Below, in pieces: positions 28,734-40,668 of a stretch of DNA of 64,000 bases (the first letter of the stretch is position 1; the number at the start of each line of letters is the position of its first letter). A model generated the notes under the pieces. The model was not told the DNA's origin. It searched no databases and was given only the letters and a program-made list of their open reading frames with translations. The DNA is from Beverwykella pulmonaria (taxonomy: Eukaryota > Ascomycota > Dothideomycetes > Pleosporales > Melanommataceae), in the NCBI GenBank assembly GCA_001599595.1, contig BCHH01000007.1, forward strand, positions 368,027 to 432,026. The letters are read 5' to 3'. A program made the translations under genes and the position numbers.

Positions 28734-31429
28734 CCTTCTTCTTTCCTCCCACCCCTGCACTCGATGGGGTTAACAATCCATCCCGAAACTCCAAACTAGT
28801 CTCCAAACCCCACCCCCTGCAACTCACCAATCAGCACCGCTTGGCTAGGTTCCTCTCGGCATGAGGATAACTCATCCCCCGACACTCTACAAATCAGAGC
28901 CCGCCGTATCCGAACACCATGCCGCAAGGTTTCCGGTTGTGCCGTCCGGGAACGCTCGTTGGGCTGCTGCGCGGCGCCGGCGTTTGTGGGTGGGTAAGCG
29001 ACTTATCGCCGCGCGGGGCGAATGAGTTTGGGTAAGCGGGCCAAGGCGTCGAGACTCTTGCGTACACGGTTTAGGGCAGACCGCTTTCGGGTAAGAGCAG
29101 GGTTCTTGCAGATGTGTTTGGCAATCGGAGTGTCGGTGTTACGTGAGGACCGAAGGGGCAGAGCGGAGGATAATAAGTAAACCTAGATGACCATGGCCAT
29201 TTTTATCTTTGCCTCGTCATCCCGCCGTCTGAGTCGGACTTATTTACAAGGCCGAATGAGTGAGTCACTCGTTTGCGAACGAGAGCTCGGAGAAGATGTG
29301 TGTCGTGCAATGGACATTCCGGAGGACGAGATGCAACAAGTGCGCATGACCGACTCGAGATTTGCCCGATCGCTCAGCCATATTGGGTGGTTGATGAGGG
29401 TCTAAGTTGAGCTAACCCTTCTTGAGTGTTTCCCACTTCCGCGCTGAAAGCGAACGGTAGAGCGGAGTATGGTCTTTGAGTTTCGATGCGTACATACAGG
29501 ACTAGAGATTTTTCTCTGCCATGCACCAGATATTTCCACATTTCACCTAGGCTCCTCTTCCCGATCCGATGAAGCGCAATACTCTATTTAACTCTAGCGA
29601 CGACGACATAGAGAAATAGAGTTATGGCGGGGTAGAGCTAAGCAACTTACAGAGAGATTGACTATTGATAGCTCGGAGAGCTTGTATTCTCGCCTGCTCG
29701 CCATTTATCGAAATTGCATTGATATGCGCCTCCTCGACGCCCATACCGTATCTCTAGTCACTTTCTGACTTTGTGCTTCCCGACGCCATGTCACAGTAGC
29801 GAGGTGGATATGAGCACCGGAACGGCCCCTGTTCGCTCATCAGCCTTTGCGTACAAGAATCCGGCTCGAATCGTCCTGTCGCTACACCGCAAGAACACGT
29901 CCGAGTGTAGCTTGACGAATGCGGGCTTGGACATCCAGCTTATACTTCTAAGTCGAATGCAGACCTCTCAAAAGGGATAGAGAAGACAAACCTTGTCATC
30001 ATCGCTGCTGGATAGTGCTGTTCGTCTGCCGATACGGGATGGACTTCGCAGGACTCATTCCATCGAACCAAAAGGAACGGAAGAGAAAGGTACCGTGGGG
30101 CTGCATCCCAAATCACGAAAGGTCATTTGCCGTCGATTTCAAACCCGAAGTAAAGTCTCAACGCATGACATCAGTCTTGATTCGACAGGAGAACGCTGCT
30201 GCTAGACTTGGACCTGCCAGCCTTGGTTCGAATCCGCGGCTTGTGTTTAACAAGAAGTGCGCTATACTGTGCGGTGGATATCCAGGGTTTCTCAAAATGA
30301 GGCATTGCTATCTAACCGACTCATGGAATGAGAAACGAGACGTTTTGTGGATCAAGCGGGGTTCTAATATAATGGGTGTGTTGCACCTTCCCACACTGGA
30401 TGGAGGAGATCGTATTCTGAGCATGGGATACAAAGGCGGGAGCATCCTAGGGCCGTCGTGAGCTGGGGTAAGGATTGGATTCTGCTCGAAGCTATCAAGA
30501 CGGGAACTGCATTCCAGAACCACTGTGAGAGCCGCCGAGAGATGGATGTTTATCCTCAAGAAGGCCATTAAGAACGAGATATAGAAATTGCGGGAGCTCT
30601 GACCCGAGTTTACGCAAAACTCTGCCACCGCAGGATTCTGGAAGAGGACATTCTCCTTGTGGAAATTTCCATCAACGAAGCTCAGCTCAGCTCCCTAGGT
30701 ATGAGTTACTTGACCGTCTTATGATGTTGGAAACAAACAAGAAGAAACACTTGTAGCCGCACTTGGAGAAATGTGGGCAATTTATTTACACAAGGCAAGG
30801 CAGTGGTTTCTACTGTAGAAGCCATTTCCAATGAAGTAGAATTAGTATACACCTAAAGGCTTCCTCTGCCTTCGTAGGCAAGCAGAACATGCGATATTCA
30901 ATCAACAAGGATACATAGTCTGAGAATGTCGGCCTTCTGAATATTATTCTCCTGGCGTGGGTGTAGATTATACTGACAGCGTATTTTCCGTTAGCAATTG
31001 CGTGTCCTTCGAGTTTCGGCTTAAGATTTTTAAGATAAGATAACAATTACTAGCCTAAGGGAGGAGTCGTGGAGTATTTGGAAAGAGGGGACTTGTACAA
31101 AAATCATAGGAAGCCAGAGGCATCATCAATCAGTGTTTCTGACTGTACAAATATGCAGTTCGTCAGTCGTCGCTTCTTGTACCTCAAGATGGCCGGGTTA
31201 AGCGAGCCGTTCCGCATGCAGAACCATCTGGCAGAAACGTAGTAAAGGTGTGTATCCCTAAGGCGCAGCAGCATGTGTATGCAACGTACAAAATTAAGTG
31301 CGAACATCCGAATGTTAACAATCCGCACCTGAATGCCAAAATGTTTCGATATTTAAACATGAACGCTTCTTAGATATTACCTGACCCAAATATGCCCATA
31401 TCTACGCCAAAATGCGTATAGTCCAGACC
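28734..31429. other. Long gene-free region
   Basis: About 2.7 kb without a supported gene. The frame at 30015-30461 (plus) begins with GTG, has no recognised domain and no obvious splice partner. Nearby plus-strand sequence at about 30480-30720 encodes protein-like stretches interrupted by stops and could be a decayed gene. No repeats or RNA genes identified. Confidence 0.4.
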
Positions 31430-33285
31430 TCATACCGAACTAGCTACCCCAACAACAGCAGCTATGCAAGGCACCATCACCCACCAACTCCTCCTTACCC
31501 TACCAGCACTACTCTTCTTCTTCGTCCCCGTCTCAGCCGCACAGCCCGCCGTGCCCGTAGCAGTACCCGCCCCCGTACACGCCGCAACACCCTCCGTGTG
31601 TGCTGGCTCCGCCGCATTCCCCTCAGCATCTAAGACACCCACGCTTCCCAGCAAGTGCCCTATATTTGCAACCACCGCTTGGGAGTCGCGCACGTTAACT
31701 GTAACATTTCCTGTTGTGGAAGTGCGCAGCAAGACGACATCGTTATTGACTACGCTTGCTTTGCCGTCGGTATCTGAGTATGCCATGCTATTCCATGTTG
31801 TTCCGTTGAGGTCGTCTGAGCCGTCGGCTGTAAGGTAGGAGAGATATATATCTTTATTCGCATTGTCTGGGCCGAGATGGAGGGAGAATGTGAAGTTGCC
31901 TTTGGAGGTCATGGAGGCATTGGCCTGTTTGGAATTGATCAGGATGACGGATTGCAGCTCTCCCTTGGAATAGGCGGTATACGCTCGGATACGTCCTGTG
32001 TAATTCGGATCCACCGTGCTGGTATTCAGCTCTCCAATCTGGGTAGTCGCGTTGCCGTTGCCGATAATTTGAGCTACAGCGGCGTGGGCATAGTATATCG
32101 GCCGTACGTGCGGGCCTTGGCCATATAAATTGATCGGCTGCCAGGCGCTGGAGTTGGAGTTGCTGGTCATGTGCATCTGGACGGACGAGATGTTAAGCGT
32201 TGCTGCGTAGAGGAAGAAGTTCAGTGTCCACAATGCGGCGCCGTGAGTGTCGCTGACTTGGTGCATGCCGATTGGACCCACGGAGCTCATTTCTCGGATG
32301 ACGTATGGGAGACCGGTGTTGAGGGCGATTCCAGCTTGTTCTTTCCAGTATGCGAATTGTGATTCCGTGTTGTCGAGGTCCATGAGATCGTTCAGTGTCA
32401 GTAGCGACGTCGATACGCCGATGACTGTGAGAAATTAGCTAGAGTCAAGGCATGTAGTGGGAGTAGCGTACAATAGAAGTAGTCATGCTGGTTCCAAAGC
32501 GAGACATATTTGTTTCCATTCGTCGCATTCAATATCCCATCCTTGACCAGCAACTCGATTTCAAACGTCTTGCCGATTGTAGATGCGGTTGCCTGTGCCT
32601 CAAAGAAGTTGGCCGGGAATCCCGCGGGTTTGAGGACCTGGTTGTAAATTGCATCCGCGCGGTCGAGAAACTCGTTCGTGTAGACGGTTCCACCCCAGGA
32701 CCCATTCCTGAATCCGTTCTCCCCGTACAAGTCCGGCTCGTTCCCAATTTCGAATGAGTACAGTTTGACGTTCTTCATCCCATCCACGGCTGCCTGCGCG
32801 CCTCTTACAATACGCTGGATGTAGTCCGAGTCGTAATACGCCAGATTCAGGCCATACGTGACGGGCGTGTTCTTCGGGAACCTGTCGAGCGCCTCGAAGT
32901 ACCCGGGCCCGATAATGTTGATGTCTGCTGGGATCTTTCCTTGCGATGTTGACTTGGAGTTCTCGCCAACTTCGTAGCCCGCAAAAGATGAATCATATAT
33001 CGCATAATCCTGCGTATTTCCCCCGAGCCGGATGTGCGCAGGTGCGCCAGAATAGTCGGCGAGGTTCTGGAGAAGGCCGACGGAGAGCTCGTTTACCTGG
33101 TCGCCGCCGGTAAAGGAGAAGAGATTGGAGGGCTCAATTCCGAAGCCAGCGAAGGATGGACTGAGCATAGCGGAGACGGACGCATTTTCGGCTTTTGGAG
33201 CGGGCGAGAGCGTAATGCTCTGAGCGAGGGAAAGCGTCGCAAGGGCTGATGAAAGGCAGATGGTGACATGGTGAGAAGAGAACAT
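31430..33285 (-). CDS. Secreted GH79-family glycoside hydrolase (beta-glucuronidase-like), 602 aa
   Basis: Two exons, 33285-32472 and 32424-31430, with a 47-nt intron (32425-32471). I start at MFSSHHVTICLSSALATLSL, a classical signal peptide; the frame opens further upstream but that extension looks like 5' UTR. The catalytic barrel carries EIGNEPDLYG (acid/base Glu) and VIREMSSVGPIG (nucleophile Glu). The C-terminal beta domain follows, with many N-x-S/T sites. Fungal GH79 enzymes release glucuronic acid or its 4-O-methyl form from arabinogalactan and other glycans. The C-terminus has a Ser/Gly/Lys-rich stretch (KKKSSAG) and a hydrophobic tail (WWVMVPCIAAVVGVASSV), which resembles a GPI-anchor signal or a membrane anchor. 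Confidence 0.9.
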
Positions 33286-33774
33286 GCTCGCTCGTGCGCC
33301 AGGGAATGCAATTGACCAGAACGAAGAAAGAACGAGAACGAGAGAAAAGGGTAGGAAAGACAAGAAAAATGCCTTGGAAGTTAGCTCATAGATAGATAGG
33401 CGACAATCGCGCGACGGCGACGGCGCCATGCAGAGTGGGAGCCAAAAGAGGTTCCATCACCACTATTGCGAGCCAAGATGACATCATCATGGAATTTCGA
33501 CACTTCGGATGGTCAAATCGAAACAAGCGCATGGCGACGTTCGAGTATACCTGCACGTGGCATGGTGTGAAGTGGACAGCGGAGCCTTAAAACCTTGGAA
33601 CGCGTCAGATTCCCAGCCGTGCCAACCGTGCCAACCGTGCCAGTTTGCTAGCTTGCCATCTGCCGTGTGGCGCATGTGGGCCTTTGTCGTCTATTCTCCG
33701 CTTAGGTGGCTTAGCAACCCTACTTTTTTACTTAAGAGCCCGTGATCATTTCCATACCATTAATTATATCCGTA
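33286..33774. promoter_or_regulatory. Upstream region of the GH79 gene
   Basis: 489 bp between the GH79 ATG and the stop of the F-box-like gene. Contains a short direct repeat of CCGTGCCAA near 33617-33643. No gene supported. Confidence 0.4.
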
Positions 33775-34623
33775 TCATCTCCTCTCCCCCCTCAAAACCC
33801 CCTTCGTTCTAACCTCCTCCCCCTCTTCCTCTGCAAAACTAATGGTGGCCGCCACTACCCTCCCCTTCCCGTACTCAAACCCCTCTACCGTAACCAATTT
33901 CCCCTCCCATCCCCTCTCCTTCTCCTCCCACAACCCTCTCACCTTCAAATACACGCCTAGCAACAGCTGATCCAGCTCATCCTGCATCCTCCTCACATCG
34001 TCTGAAACCGCACCATTCGTAACATATCGTTCGCCTGCTCTCTCGTCGCACACAGGCAGGAAAATCTTCGCATCGATGGTGACCCGGGTAAGGAAGACAT
34101 GGTACCTCGGTGCTGGAAACAGGATGCCACCAATGACCCCACGTTGACTACGATCCGCGCGGTACAAATTTCCCAGCTCTGGAAACTCGGCCTTCAGCCC
34201 TGGAGCCGTCCGCACGTCCTTCCACGTGTTCACGTAGAACGAGTTGGCTGCGTAGAAGATGCTGGCAGCTTCGTCATGTACCTGCTTGCATGTCCGCAAC
34301 AGCACCAGTGCGCGGACCCTCGTCGGCAGGGTGGGCGTTAGTCGTACATAGCCTTCACAGATGAGCACGCGGCAGTAGATGTCGTTCCTCAGCTCAGCCG
34401 GTAGATCGAGGAAACTCGCTTTGGAGTTATCGGCCGCGTGGCTGAGGCGTGGTTGTCGCGCGCTCTTTGGGGATTTGGTTGATGGACTGGGGCCGTAGTA
34501 TTCTTTCCTGGTGCTGGGTGGACGCCGGATCTGCGTTACGGTTCTGGTATAGCCCGGTTCCTGGGATACCAAGGGCAGGGGTCGGCTGGGTGGGTTCTTG
34601 GTGTGCGAGCAGATGTTTCCCAT
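33775..34623 (-). CDS. F-box-like / 2EXR-type protein, 282 aa
   Basis: Single exon. I choose the ATG at 34623 (MGNICSHTKNPPSRPL); the frame is open further upstream but without family character. After a proline-rich, basic N-terminus (about residues 1-70) comes the segment FLDLPAELRNDIYCRVL, typical of the fungal F-box/2EXR type domains that start many lineage-specific proteins. ALVLLRTCKQVHDEAASIFY follows, the standard continuation. The rest is predicted alpha/beta with a charged C-terminal end. MGNICS at the N-terminus fits an N-myristoylation signal, unusual for this family. Substrate-adaptor function in ubiquitination is possible but unproven for this type. Confidence 0.75.
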   Translation of the reverse strand: MGNICSHTKNPPSRPLPLVSQEPGYTRTVTQIRRPPSTRKEYYGPSPSTKSPKSARQPRLSHAADNSKASFLDLPAELRNDIYCRVLICEGYVRLTPTLPTRVRALVLLRTCKQVHDEAASIFYAANSFYVNTWKDVRTAPGLKAEFPELGNLYRADRSQRGVIGGILFPAPRYHVFLTRVTIDAKIFLPVCDERAGERYVTNGAVSDDVRRMQDELDQLLLGVYLKVRGLWEEKERGWEGKLVTVEGFEYGKGRVVAATISFAEEEGEEVRTKGVLRGERR

Positions 34624-35179
34624 CAGAGTGGCTTTGGGCTGGGTGGGAAGTTCAATTGTGCGGTGGAGGCCGTTGTTGAGCGAAACAATTTGTGTACACG
34701 GATAGGTATGTGGTGGTGTAGCTATATCTTGTTGACGCCAGGCAACCAGATCCGGCTGCGGCTGAAAATTCGCTACGAAATGAGCCGAAGCAGATTCTGG
34801 AGAGCAACAGATATCTTTATCTCGTGTGGGGGTCAAGGACAGCTTGTGGTGAAAGTCAAAGTCGAACAGAGTGATTGAATACAGCAAGCAGTTTAGACAG
34901 ATGCCGACTCGCACTTGGACAGAGAAACGCTAACGCACGTGACGGGCTGCAACCTCAGTCATTTGTCATATACCATTTAAGCAATGCGTTGAAATTGGTG
35001 CGCCTCGTTCATTTTTCAAATGAAATTCGTGGCAAATCTGATATATCATCCCATCATTAATACTAAAACTGCGATCGAGAGGATAGCGTGGACTACTCAA
35101 GAAAAGGAAACTAGAGGGGAAAGAACTCATGAAAACGGCTCTCATAGTCCATTAGAATTTCTGGTACCACCAAATATGT
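34624..35179. other. Intergenic, upstream of F-box-like gene
   Basis: Holds the promoter of the F-box-like gene and the 3' end of the vWA gene. No further gene. Confidence 0.4.
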
Positions 35180-38100
35180 TCACCCTTCCATAGCCTTTAA
35201 CTCATAACGAATCTTCGCCTCCATCGAATTCTGATCAAAGTCATGCTCATAAACCGTGATATCCTCATCGCTCTTCCCCTCCAATCTCAACGCCTGCGCA
35301 AGCACCTCAAAGAAACTAGGCAGAACATCTCGCACGTCTTTCTCGATTTGCGGCTGGAAGATGTTTCCCCTGCCCTGCTCACAGACGTGTTTCCGGACGC
35401 TAGTCACAAACTCCTCGCGCTCGTTCTCATCGTCAAGAATCGCGCGTCGCCTTTCACGATCGAGCCCGGCCCATGTGCGCACGACGCCGATGTGCAAGCT
35501 CGTGTGGATCGAAGTTGGTGGCTTGCCCACTGCGGACCTTTCAGGGAGGCCTGTCTGCGCCTTCTCGAAGCGCCCACGGATGCCGAAGACTTTGATCAGA
35601 TGCTGGGAGCGAGCCTGGCGGATGGCGTCGATGCTTTGGAGTACAACAATAGGAGAACCAGTCGCGATAAAACGCTCATTGCAGGCTTCGATACCGCAGC
35701 GGAGGACCGACGGACCGAAGGGGGTCTTGAAAGGTACAAGACCGCTGTGGATGCTCGCAGCGTCTGAGTCGATGAGTTCTGCGTCTTGCATTGCAAATAT
35801 GGACAGGAGGATGGCGCGGTGTTCAGACTCAGGAATAGTAAGAGACGGGCTGAGAACGGCGGTGGCGAGATGTTCGTCATGGTGGATCTTATTGAAGAAA
35901 GTTTGTGCCGTACAGTGCGACTTTTGCTGGTAGATGAGCCAGAATAAAATCACTTGGACTTTGCGCATGATGCATTGCTTCTCCTCAGCAGAGGCCCCAT
36001 CATTGCTGACTCGACCAACACAAGCAGAGAGTCGGGCTAGGAAGGTGTCAATGTCTGTCACTAGGGCGTTAGATCCATCCCTCGGAACGAGCGTTGTGTT
36101 GAACTCCTGGTAGATTGTTTCCAGGTATTTCTGCTTCCAGTCATTACCAGAAGCTTCTGTTTGGGATGCAGACTGCATATCTGCAAGATACTTCGCGACC
36201 ACGGAATAAACCGTCTTCGCAACCTTCATCTGTTGCACCACCACTTCCGAGAACTTCTCGGTGTCGCGACCAAAGGACAGTAGCTTGGGGAACCCAGCGG
36301 CAGGATAGGTGATTGCAAAGCTGGAGAGGCCATTGGTCTCAAAGTCTTGTGCTACCCAAGCCAATGCCTCTGGGAACTTGACCCAATCGCCCACTTCTGT
36401 GAAAGTCTGGCGGGTTCGCGTGTTTTCTACTAACTGATCGAGCATCCATCGAAAGGTTTGCCGTCTTTGCACTGCTTCGTGTTGCTCGGCCGCGGATGCC
36501 TGCGAATCAACAAGTCCGGCGCCTGCCCAAGTCTTCGTCTTCAGTATCTCCTCGAGGATAGCCATAAACAACTGAGCGATTCCTGCCGCTCCTGTTGCTA
36601 GTCCAGTTGTCAGTGCGAGATAGAGCTGATCGTTGATGTATTTCTTATTGCTTCCCTCGTAGTGAACTGTAGGAATGATGGCCTTCAGCTTCTCCTTATA
36701 GATCGACATTCCGTTGGGTCCCAACAGTGCACACTGGAAGCACACATTTTGGCTAGAGATGATGTTTACGTTCTTTGTCGAGCTTCCAGCGGCGAGCGGA
36801 AAATTGAGTGCAAAGTCCGTCGTATTGTCGTCCACATGTTCAGAGTCTAGCTCTTTCAAACAAATCGACATGACCTCCTCTTCTCCACAGCAAATAAGGC
36901 AAAATCCCTTACACGACGGGCCTTCTAGGTTGAGATTGGTCATAGCTACTGTTGTATCGGAAGAAACGGCTTCAGCACGGCGGGCTCTGTTGCTACGTCG
37001 AGAAAGTAGGTCTGCGGAGAAGCTCGCAGCTTCAATTGTGGCTAATACTCGCAGCGCAGCATCAACGAGCTGATTGCGCTTTCTCAAGCTCTGCTCCTTG
37101 GGGGAGCCAGCGAACTCGGAAACGGTTTTCTGGTAGTACTCGCGATTTTTGACATGGGCTTCGCGTAATTGTTCTTGAAGGGTCTTGCGCTCGTTCTCGC
37201 TAATGTCAGGGCGCCCCATCTTCGAAATGATAGCAGCAGCTCCTGACACATCCTCCAGCTTAGGAGCTACTTGTTCAACCTTTTGCGCTTGGACGAGGCT
37301 TCGCAGCTCGGGAATTCGTCGCCGAGTCTTGTACGCCACTGCAAGTACATTGAAGGCTTCTTCGGCGAACAGGTCGCAGACATCGTGATCGGGAAGTACA
37401 CCTGCCTGCAGGAGGAAGTCGAGGTCGACCCAGACAGGACAATTCTGAGCCTTCTCCCAGTCTGGTCCTAGACTGACACCCTTAGGGAAGTTCGCTCGCG
37501 ATTCTGCCTTGGCAAGCTGTATGTTAAGGCCATCGCAATGCTTGAAGAATGCAGCTTCATTGTCAAAGGAGGGCATGGCGCTCCAAGAGGCAAGATCCTG
37601 TGCGGCTGCGGAGCCTCCGAGTGGTGCAAAGCACCCTTTGCCGGCTATGACAAAGATCTTCCCCGTCTCTGTTTCTTTGAACAGAATGAGGGTATCTTGC
37701 GAACCGGCGAAGAAGGAAATTCCGACTGATATGTTCGTGGTATCCGGAGACCGGCCGCGGGAGCCGACAATGAGAAAGACAATCGGAACATTGAGAACTT
37801 CGTGCTCGTGCGCTAGTTCGGCCAATTGATGAACATCGCTGTCGTAGATTTCTCCATCGGTCAAGAGGAACCATACGTCGGACTTCTGAATGGCAGCTAA
37901 CGCAGCGGATTGCCTCAAGATCTCGGATGGACGCGTGCCCATATGATTCGATCTCCACGAAGCTGAATCGAATTTCTTGGTCGGCACATCACAGTGGGTT
38001 CCCCAAAGCGAGACGGAGTCGGAATTAGTGGCAAAATTCTGCTTGACATGGTCCACAAATGCCCGCTCCTGTCTTAGGATGGAACCCGCAGTTGAGCCGG

Positions 38101-38194
38101 AATCATCGACAGCATAGAACTTGCGGCTCTTTAGGAACGGAGTGTACTCGATTTTGTTTTCGGTTGGATCAGGAACAATCTTCCAGGTAGCCAT
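35180..38194 (-). CDS. Large von Willebrand factor A domain protein, 1004 aa, function unknown
   Basis: Single long exon. The frame opens at 38281 with GTG; the first ATG is 38194 (MATWKIVPDP), used here. Residues about 25-200 form a vWA-like domain: a hydrophobic strand leads to a MIDAS-type DDSGST motif (about 31-36), and WFLLTDGEI follows, as in vWA metal-binding proteins. At about 435-515 there is a cysteine cluster (CKGFCLICCGEEEVMSICL and, later, NVCFQCALLG) that could bind zinc. The remaining C-terminal half is helical with no domain I recognise. No signal peptide or clear membrane segment, so probably cytosolic. The lack of introns in 3 kb is notable in this window. I do not know the family; vWA proteins often act as metal-dependent assembly platforms. 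Confidence 0.8.
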   Translation of the reverse strand: MATWKIVPDPTENKIEYTPFLKSRKFYAVDDSGSTAGSILRQERAFVDHVKQNFATNSDSVSLWGTHCDVPTKKFDSASWRSNHMGTRPSEILRQSAALAAIQKSDVWFLLTDGEIYDSDVHQLAELAHEHEVLNVPIVFLIVGSRGRSPDTTNISVGISFFAGSQDTLILFKETETGKIFVIAGKGCFAPLGGSAAAQDLASWSAMPSFDNEAAFFKHCDGLNIQLAKAESRANFPKGVSLGPDWEKAQNCPVWVDLDFLLQAGVLPDHDVCDLFAEEAFNVLAVAYKTRRRIPELRSLVQAQKVEQVAPKLEDVSGAAAIISKMGRPDISENERKTLQEQLREAHVKNREYYQKTVSEFAGSPKEQSLRKRNQLVDAALRVLATIEAASFSADLLSRRSNRARRAEAVSSDTTVAMTNLNLEGPSCKGFCLICCGEEEVMSICLKELDSEHVDDNTTDFALNFPLAAGSSTKNVNIISSQNVCFQCALLGPNGMSIYKEKLKAIIPTVHYEGSNKKYINDQLYLALTTGLATGAAGIAQLFMAILEEILKTKTWAGAGLVDSQASAAEQHEAVQRRQTFRWMLDQLVENTRTRQTFTEVGDWVKFPEALAWVAQDFETNGLSSFAITYPAAGFPKLLSFGRDTEKFSEVVVQQMKVAKTVYSVVAKYLADMQSASQTEASGNDWKQKYLETIYQEFNTTLVPRDGSNALVTDIDTFLARLSACVGRVSNDGASAEEKQCIMRKVQVILFWLIYQQKSHCTAQTFFNKIHHDEHLATAVLSPSLTIPESEHRAILLSIFAMQDAELIDSDAASIHSGLVPFKTPFGPSVLRCGIEACNERFIATGSPIVVLQSIDAIRQARSQHLIKVFGIRGRFEKAQTGLPERSAVGKPPTSIHTSLHIGVVRTWAGLDRERRRAILDDENEREEFVTSVRKHVCEQGRGNIFQPQIEKDVRDVLPSFFEVLAQALRLEGKSDEDITVYEHDFDQNSMEAKIRYELKAMEG

Positions 38195-39405
38195 GCTGGG
38201 TCGGTCTTGAAAGCTGTCAGCAGCAATTCCGAAATCACACTGAGATGGATTTACTTTGCGATTCCTAACAAGACTTAACACTCAAGAGTCCGTCGATTAC
38301 CAGGGTAAATTGAGTAATGCAGGAAGACAAATACAATTACGAGTAAGAATAGTGAACGACGGCGGTGATGGGATTCGCTTTCAGCGGTGCCACAAAATAA
38401 ACAAGAGACAATGGACCATCTCAGCAGCGGAAAACATTGATACTTAAATCTCCGTCCATGACTCAGTTTCCTAAAGCTGAGCCGTCGATGCTTGGACCCT
38501 GGATGCCTAAAGAAGTGAGATCTAAGGCATCCGCCACACCGCTTCGCCACGAGAGGTTAGGCTAAGGCTGCGGCCTATAAGAGGCACAGCCTTTGCAAGG
38601 CTGTCATTTATTAATAAGAAGACTCAGAGCAAAATGGATTCATTTAGTTCGTGTTCGTGTTATTGTGGGCGGCGTGAAGGGCAGAAGGGCGTCGGAAAAG
38701 GGTTGAGATACGAAGGTCGCGCTAGCTTGCGCTAGGCCATCTCGTACTATTTTGACGTCTTCCAGCCTCATCATCCCCACTTCTATAGAGCCCTAACATT
38801 AACCCTCGCAAACGCTCTCCCCAACTGTGCCTTCTAACCGCACAGCGCGGATCATGTTGTTCAACATTGCCTCAATGTCTCGTTTATGTGTGCTATCTTG
38901 TCGCGGGAGCCGGAGTAGGTCTTGGAATTGGGATGGCTTTCTGGTGGGACTTATTGCTCCGCAGTGGGAGAATTTGAGGAATTGGTTTGGTGAGGGTTTT
39001 TTTTAATGGGCAATGGCCAGCCGTTTTGTTCAAAGTTGTGGGAACTCCTTATACTGTATTGATCTTTGCACTATGCCCCCTCGTCGCTGTCCCGATTAGG
39101 TACTTGCCTATCTCGACGCCATTTGTTGTCAAAAGCACCGTTCATAGGGATTTCGAATCGAGCCAAGACATAACCTCGTCAGTGGCCATTGGATGGAAAC
39201 CAAATCGGTAGAGGAGATGGTGGTGAGGATGTGACGAATGAGCCTGGGTAGAGCTACCTTTGACGGTCATCGTTCTGATGTCAAACATAAGTGACCTCGT
39301 TGGCAACACGGATCAGCATAAGCCGCTATGTAGAGAACAATTGTATTTGTGCGAATACATATATACAACAACCGAAATCTATCTAAACTCCCGTCCAATA
39401 TCAAT
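38195..39405. promoter_or_regulatory. Upstream region of the vWA gene and 3' flank of Lon
   Basis: 1.2 kb with no supported gene. It contains the vWA promoter (minus strand) and the end of the Lon transcript. Confidence 0.4.
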
Positions 39406-40636
39406 CTACAGTCTACTCTCCACAACAACCCCTCTCTCAAATCTCTCCGGCCACACCAACCCCAACGCATCCCAAATGCTCCCGACAAAGTCAATCCTCA
39501 ACCCCATTTTGACCTCTTCGGGCAAGTCCCTAACATCCTTCCTATTCCCCTCTGGAAGTAGGACCCTTTCTACACCCGCCCTCAGCGCGCCAATCAATTT
39601 CTCTTTGATGCCTCCAACTGGCAAAACCCTGCCGCGCAAGCTAACCTCACCAGTCATGGCAAGTGTAGGCGGGACGGGTTTTCCCGAGAAGAGAGATGTG
39701 AGAGCGATGGTGTGCGCGAGACCCGCGCTCGGGCCGTCCTTCGGGATAGCGCCACTGGGACAGTGGACATGGATAGCGCGGTTTTTCATAATGTCTTCGT
39801 CTTCACTGGCGGTGAGTCCGAGTTCGAATGCGTGAGCTTTAACCCATGATAACGCCACTTCTACTGATTCCTTCAGCACGTCGCCCAGTTTGCCTGTGAG
39901 TTGCACACGGCCCGTGCCCGGCATATCCGCGATCTCGATGAAGAGAATGGAGCCCTGGCCGCCTGTAGAGTAGGCTACTAGCCCTGTGACAACGCCGGGA
40001 CGGGCATGTTGCTCTGTCAGCTCTTCAGTAAACTTCTCGATGCCGAGAGTAGCGTCAATGTCGTCCATTGTGACGACTGGGTTGTATTTTTGCAGAGTTT
40101 CAGCGTCTTTTGCGGTCGCATACTCGACGGCTTTAGATCGACACACAGAGCCAATTTCGCGCTCGAGATTGCGCACACCAGCTTCGCGGGTGTAGGACGT
40201 GATGATCTTGTCAAGGACATCCGTAGGAATAGTGATGTCTTCTTTGTGGAGGCCATTGGTGGTGATTTGTTTAGGGATGAGATGTCTTGACGCGATGTGG
40301 CGTTTCTCAAGAGTTGTATAGCCAGACAGCTGTATGGTTTCCATGCGGTCTAGTAGAGGGGGCGGAATTGTGTCAAGGGAATTTGCGGTCGCGATGAATA
40401 GGACTTTTGACAAGTCGATCGGGACGTTAACGTAATGGTCTGTAAAGGTGTGATTTTGCTCTGGATCCAGCACTTCCAGCATAGCGGCGCTGGGGTCGCC
40501 GTTGTAGTTCGACACGCCCAATTTATCGATTTCGTCGAGCAGGAACACGGGATTGGCAACGCCGACCTTCTTCAAGCCATTGACTATCAGACCTGGCATC
40601 GCCGCAACGTACGTTCTCCGGTGTCCACGAATCTCA

Positions 40637-40668
<32 letters not shown>

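Noticed and set aside
28545..28760. N-terminal extension of the 66-aa protein
   Set aside because: The extension covers the TATA box and a CA-rich leader; composition is that of a 5' UTR.
30226..30240. tRNA B-box-like GGTTCGAATCC
   Set aside because: Flanking bases do not form a T-stem or acceptor stem, and no matching A box or anticodon arm was seen.
30015..30461. Plus-strand 148-codon frame as a gene
   Set aside because: GTG start, no domain, no splice partner; at best part of a decayed gene.
38195..38281. N-terminal extension of the vWA protein
   Set aside because: The open frame begins with GTG; the first ATG is at 38194.
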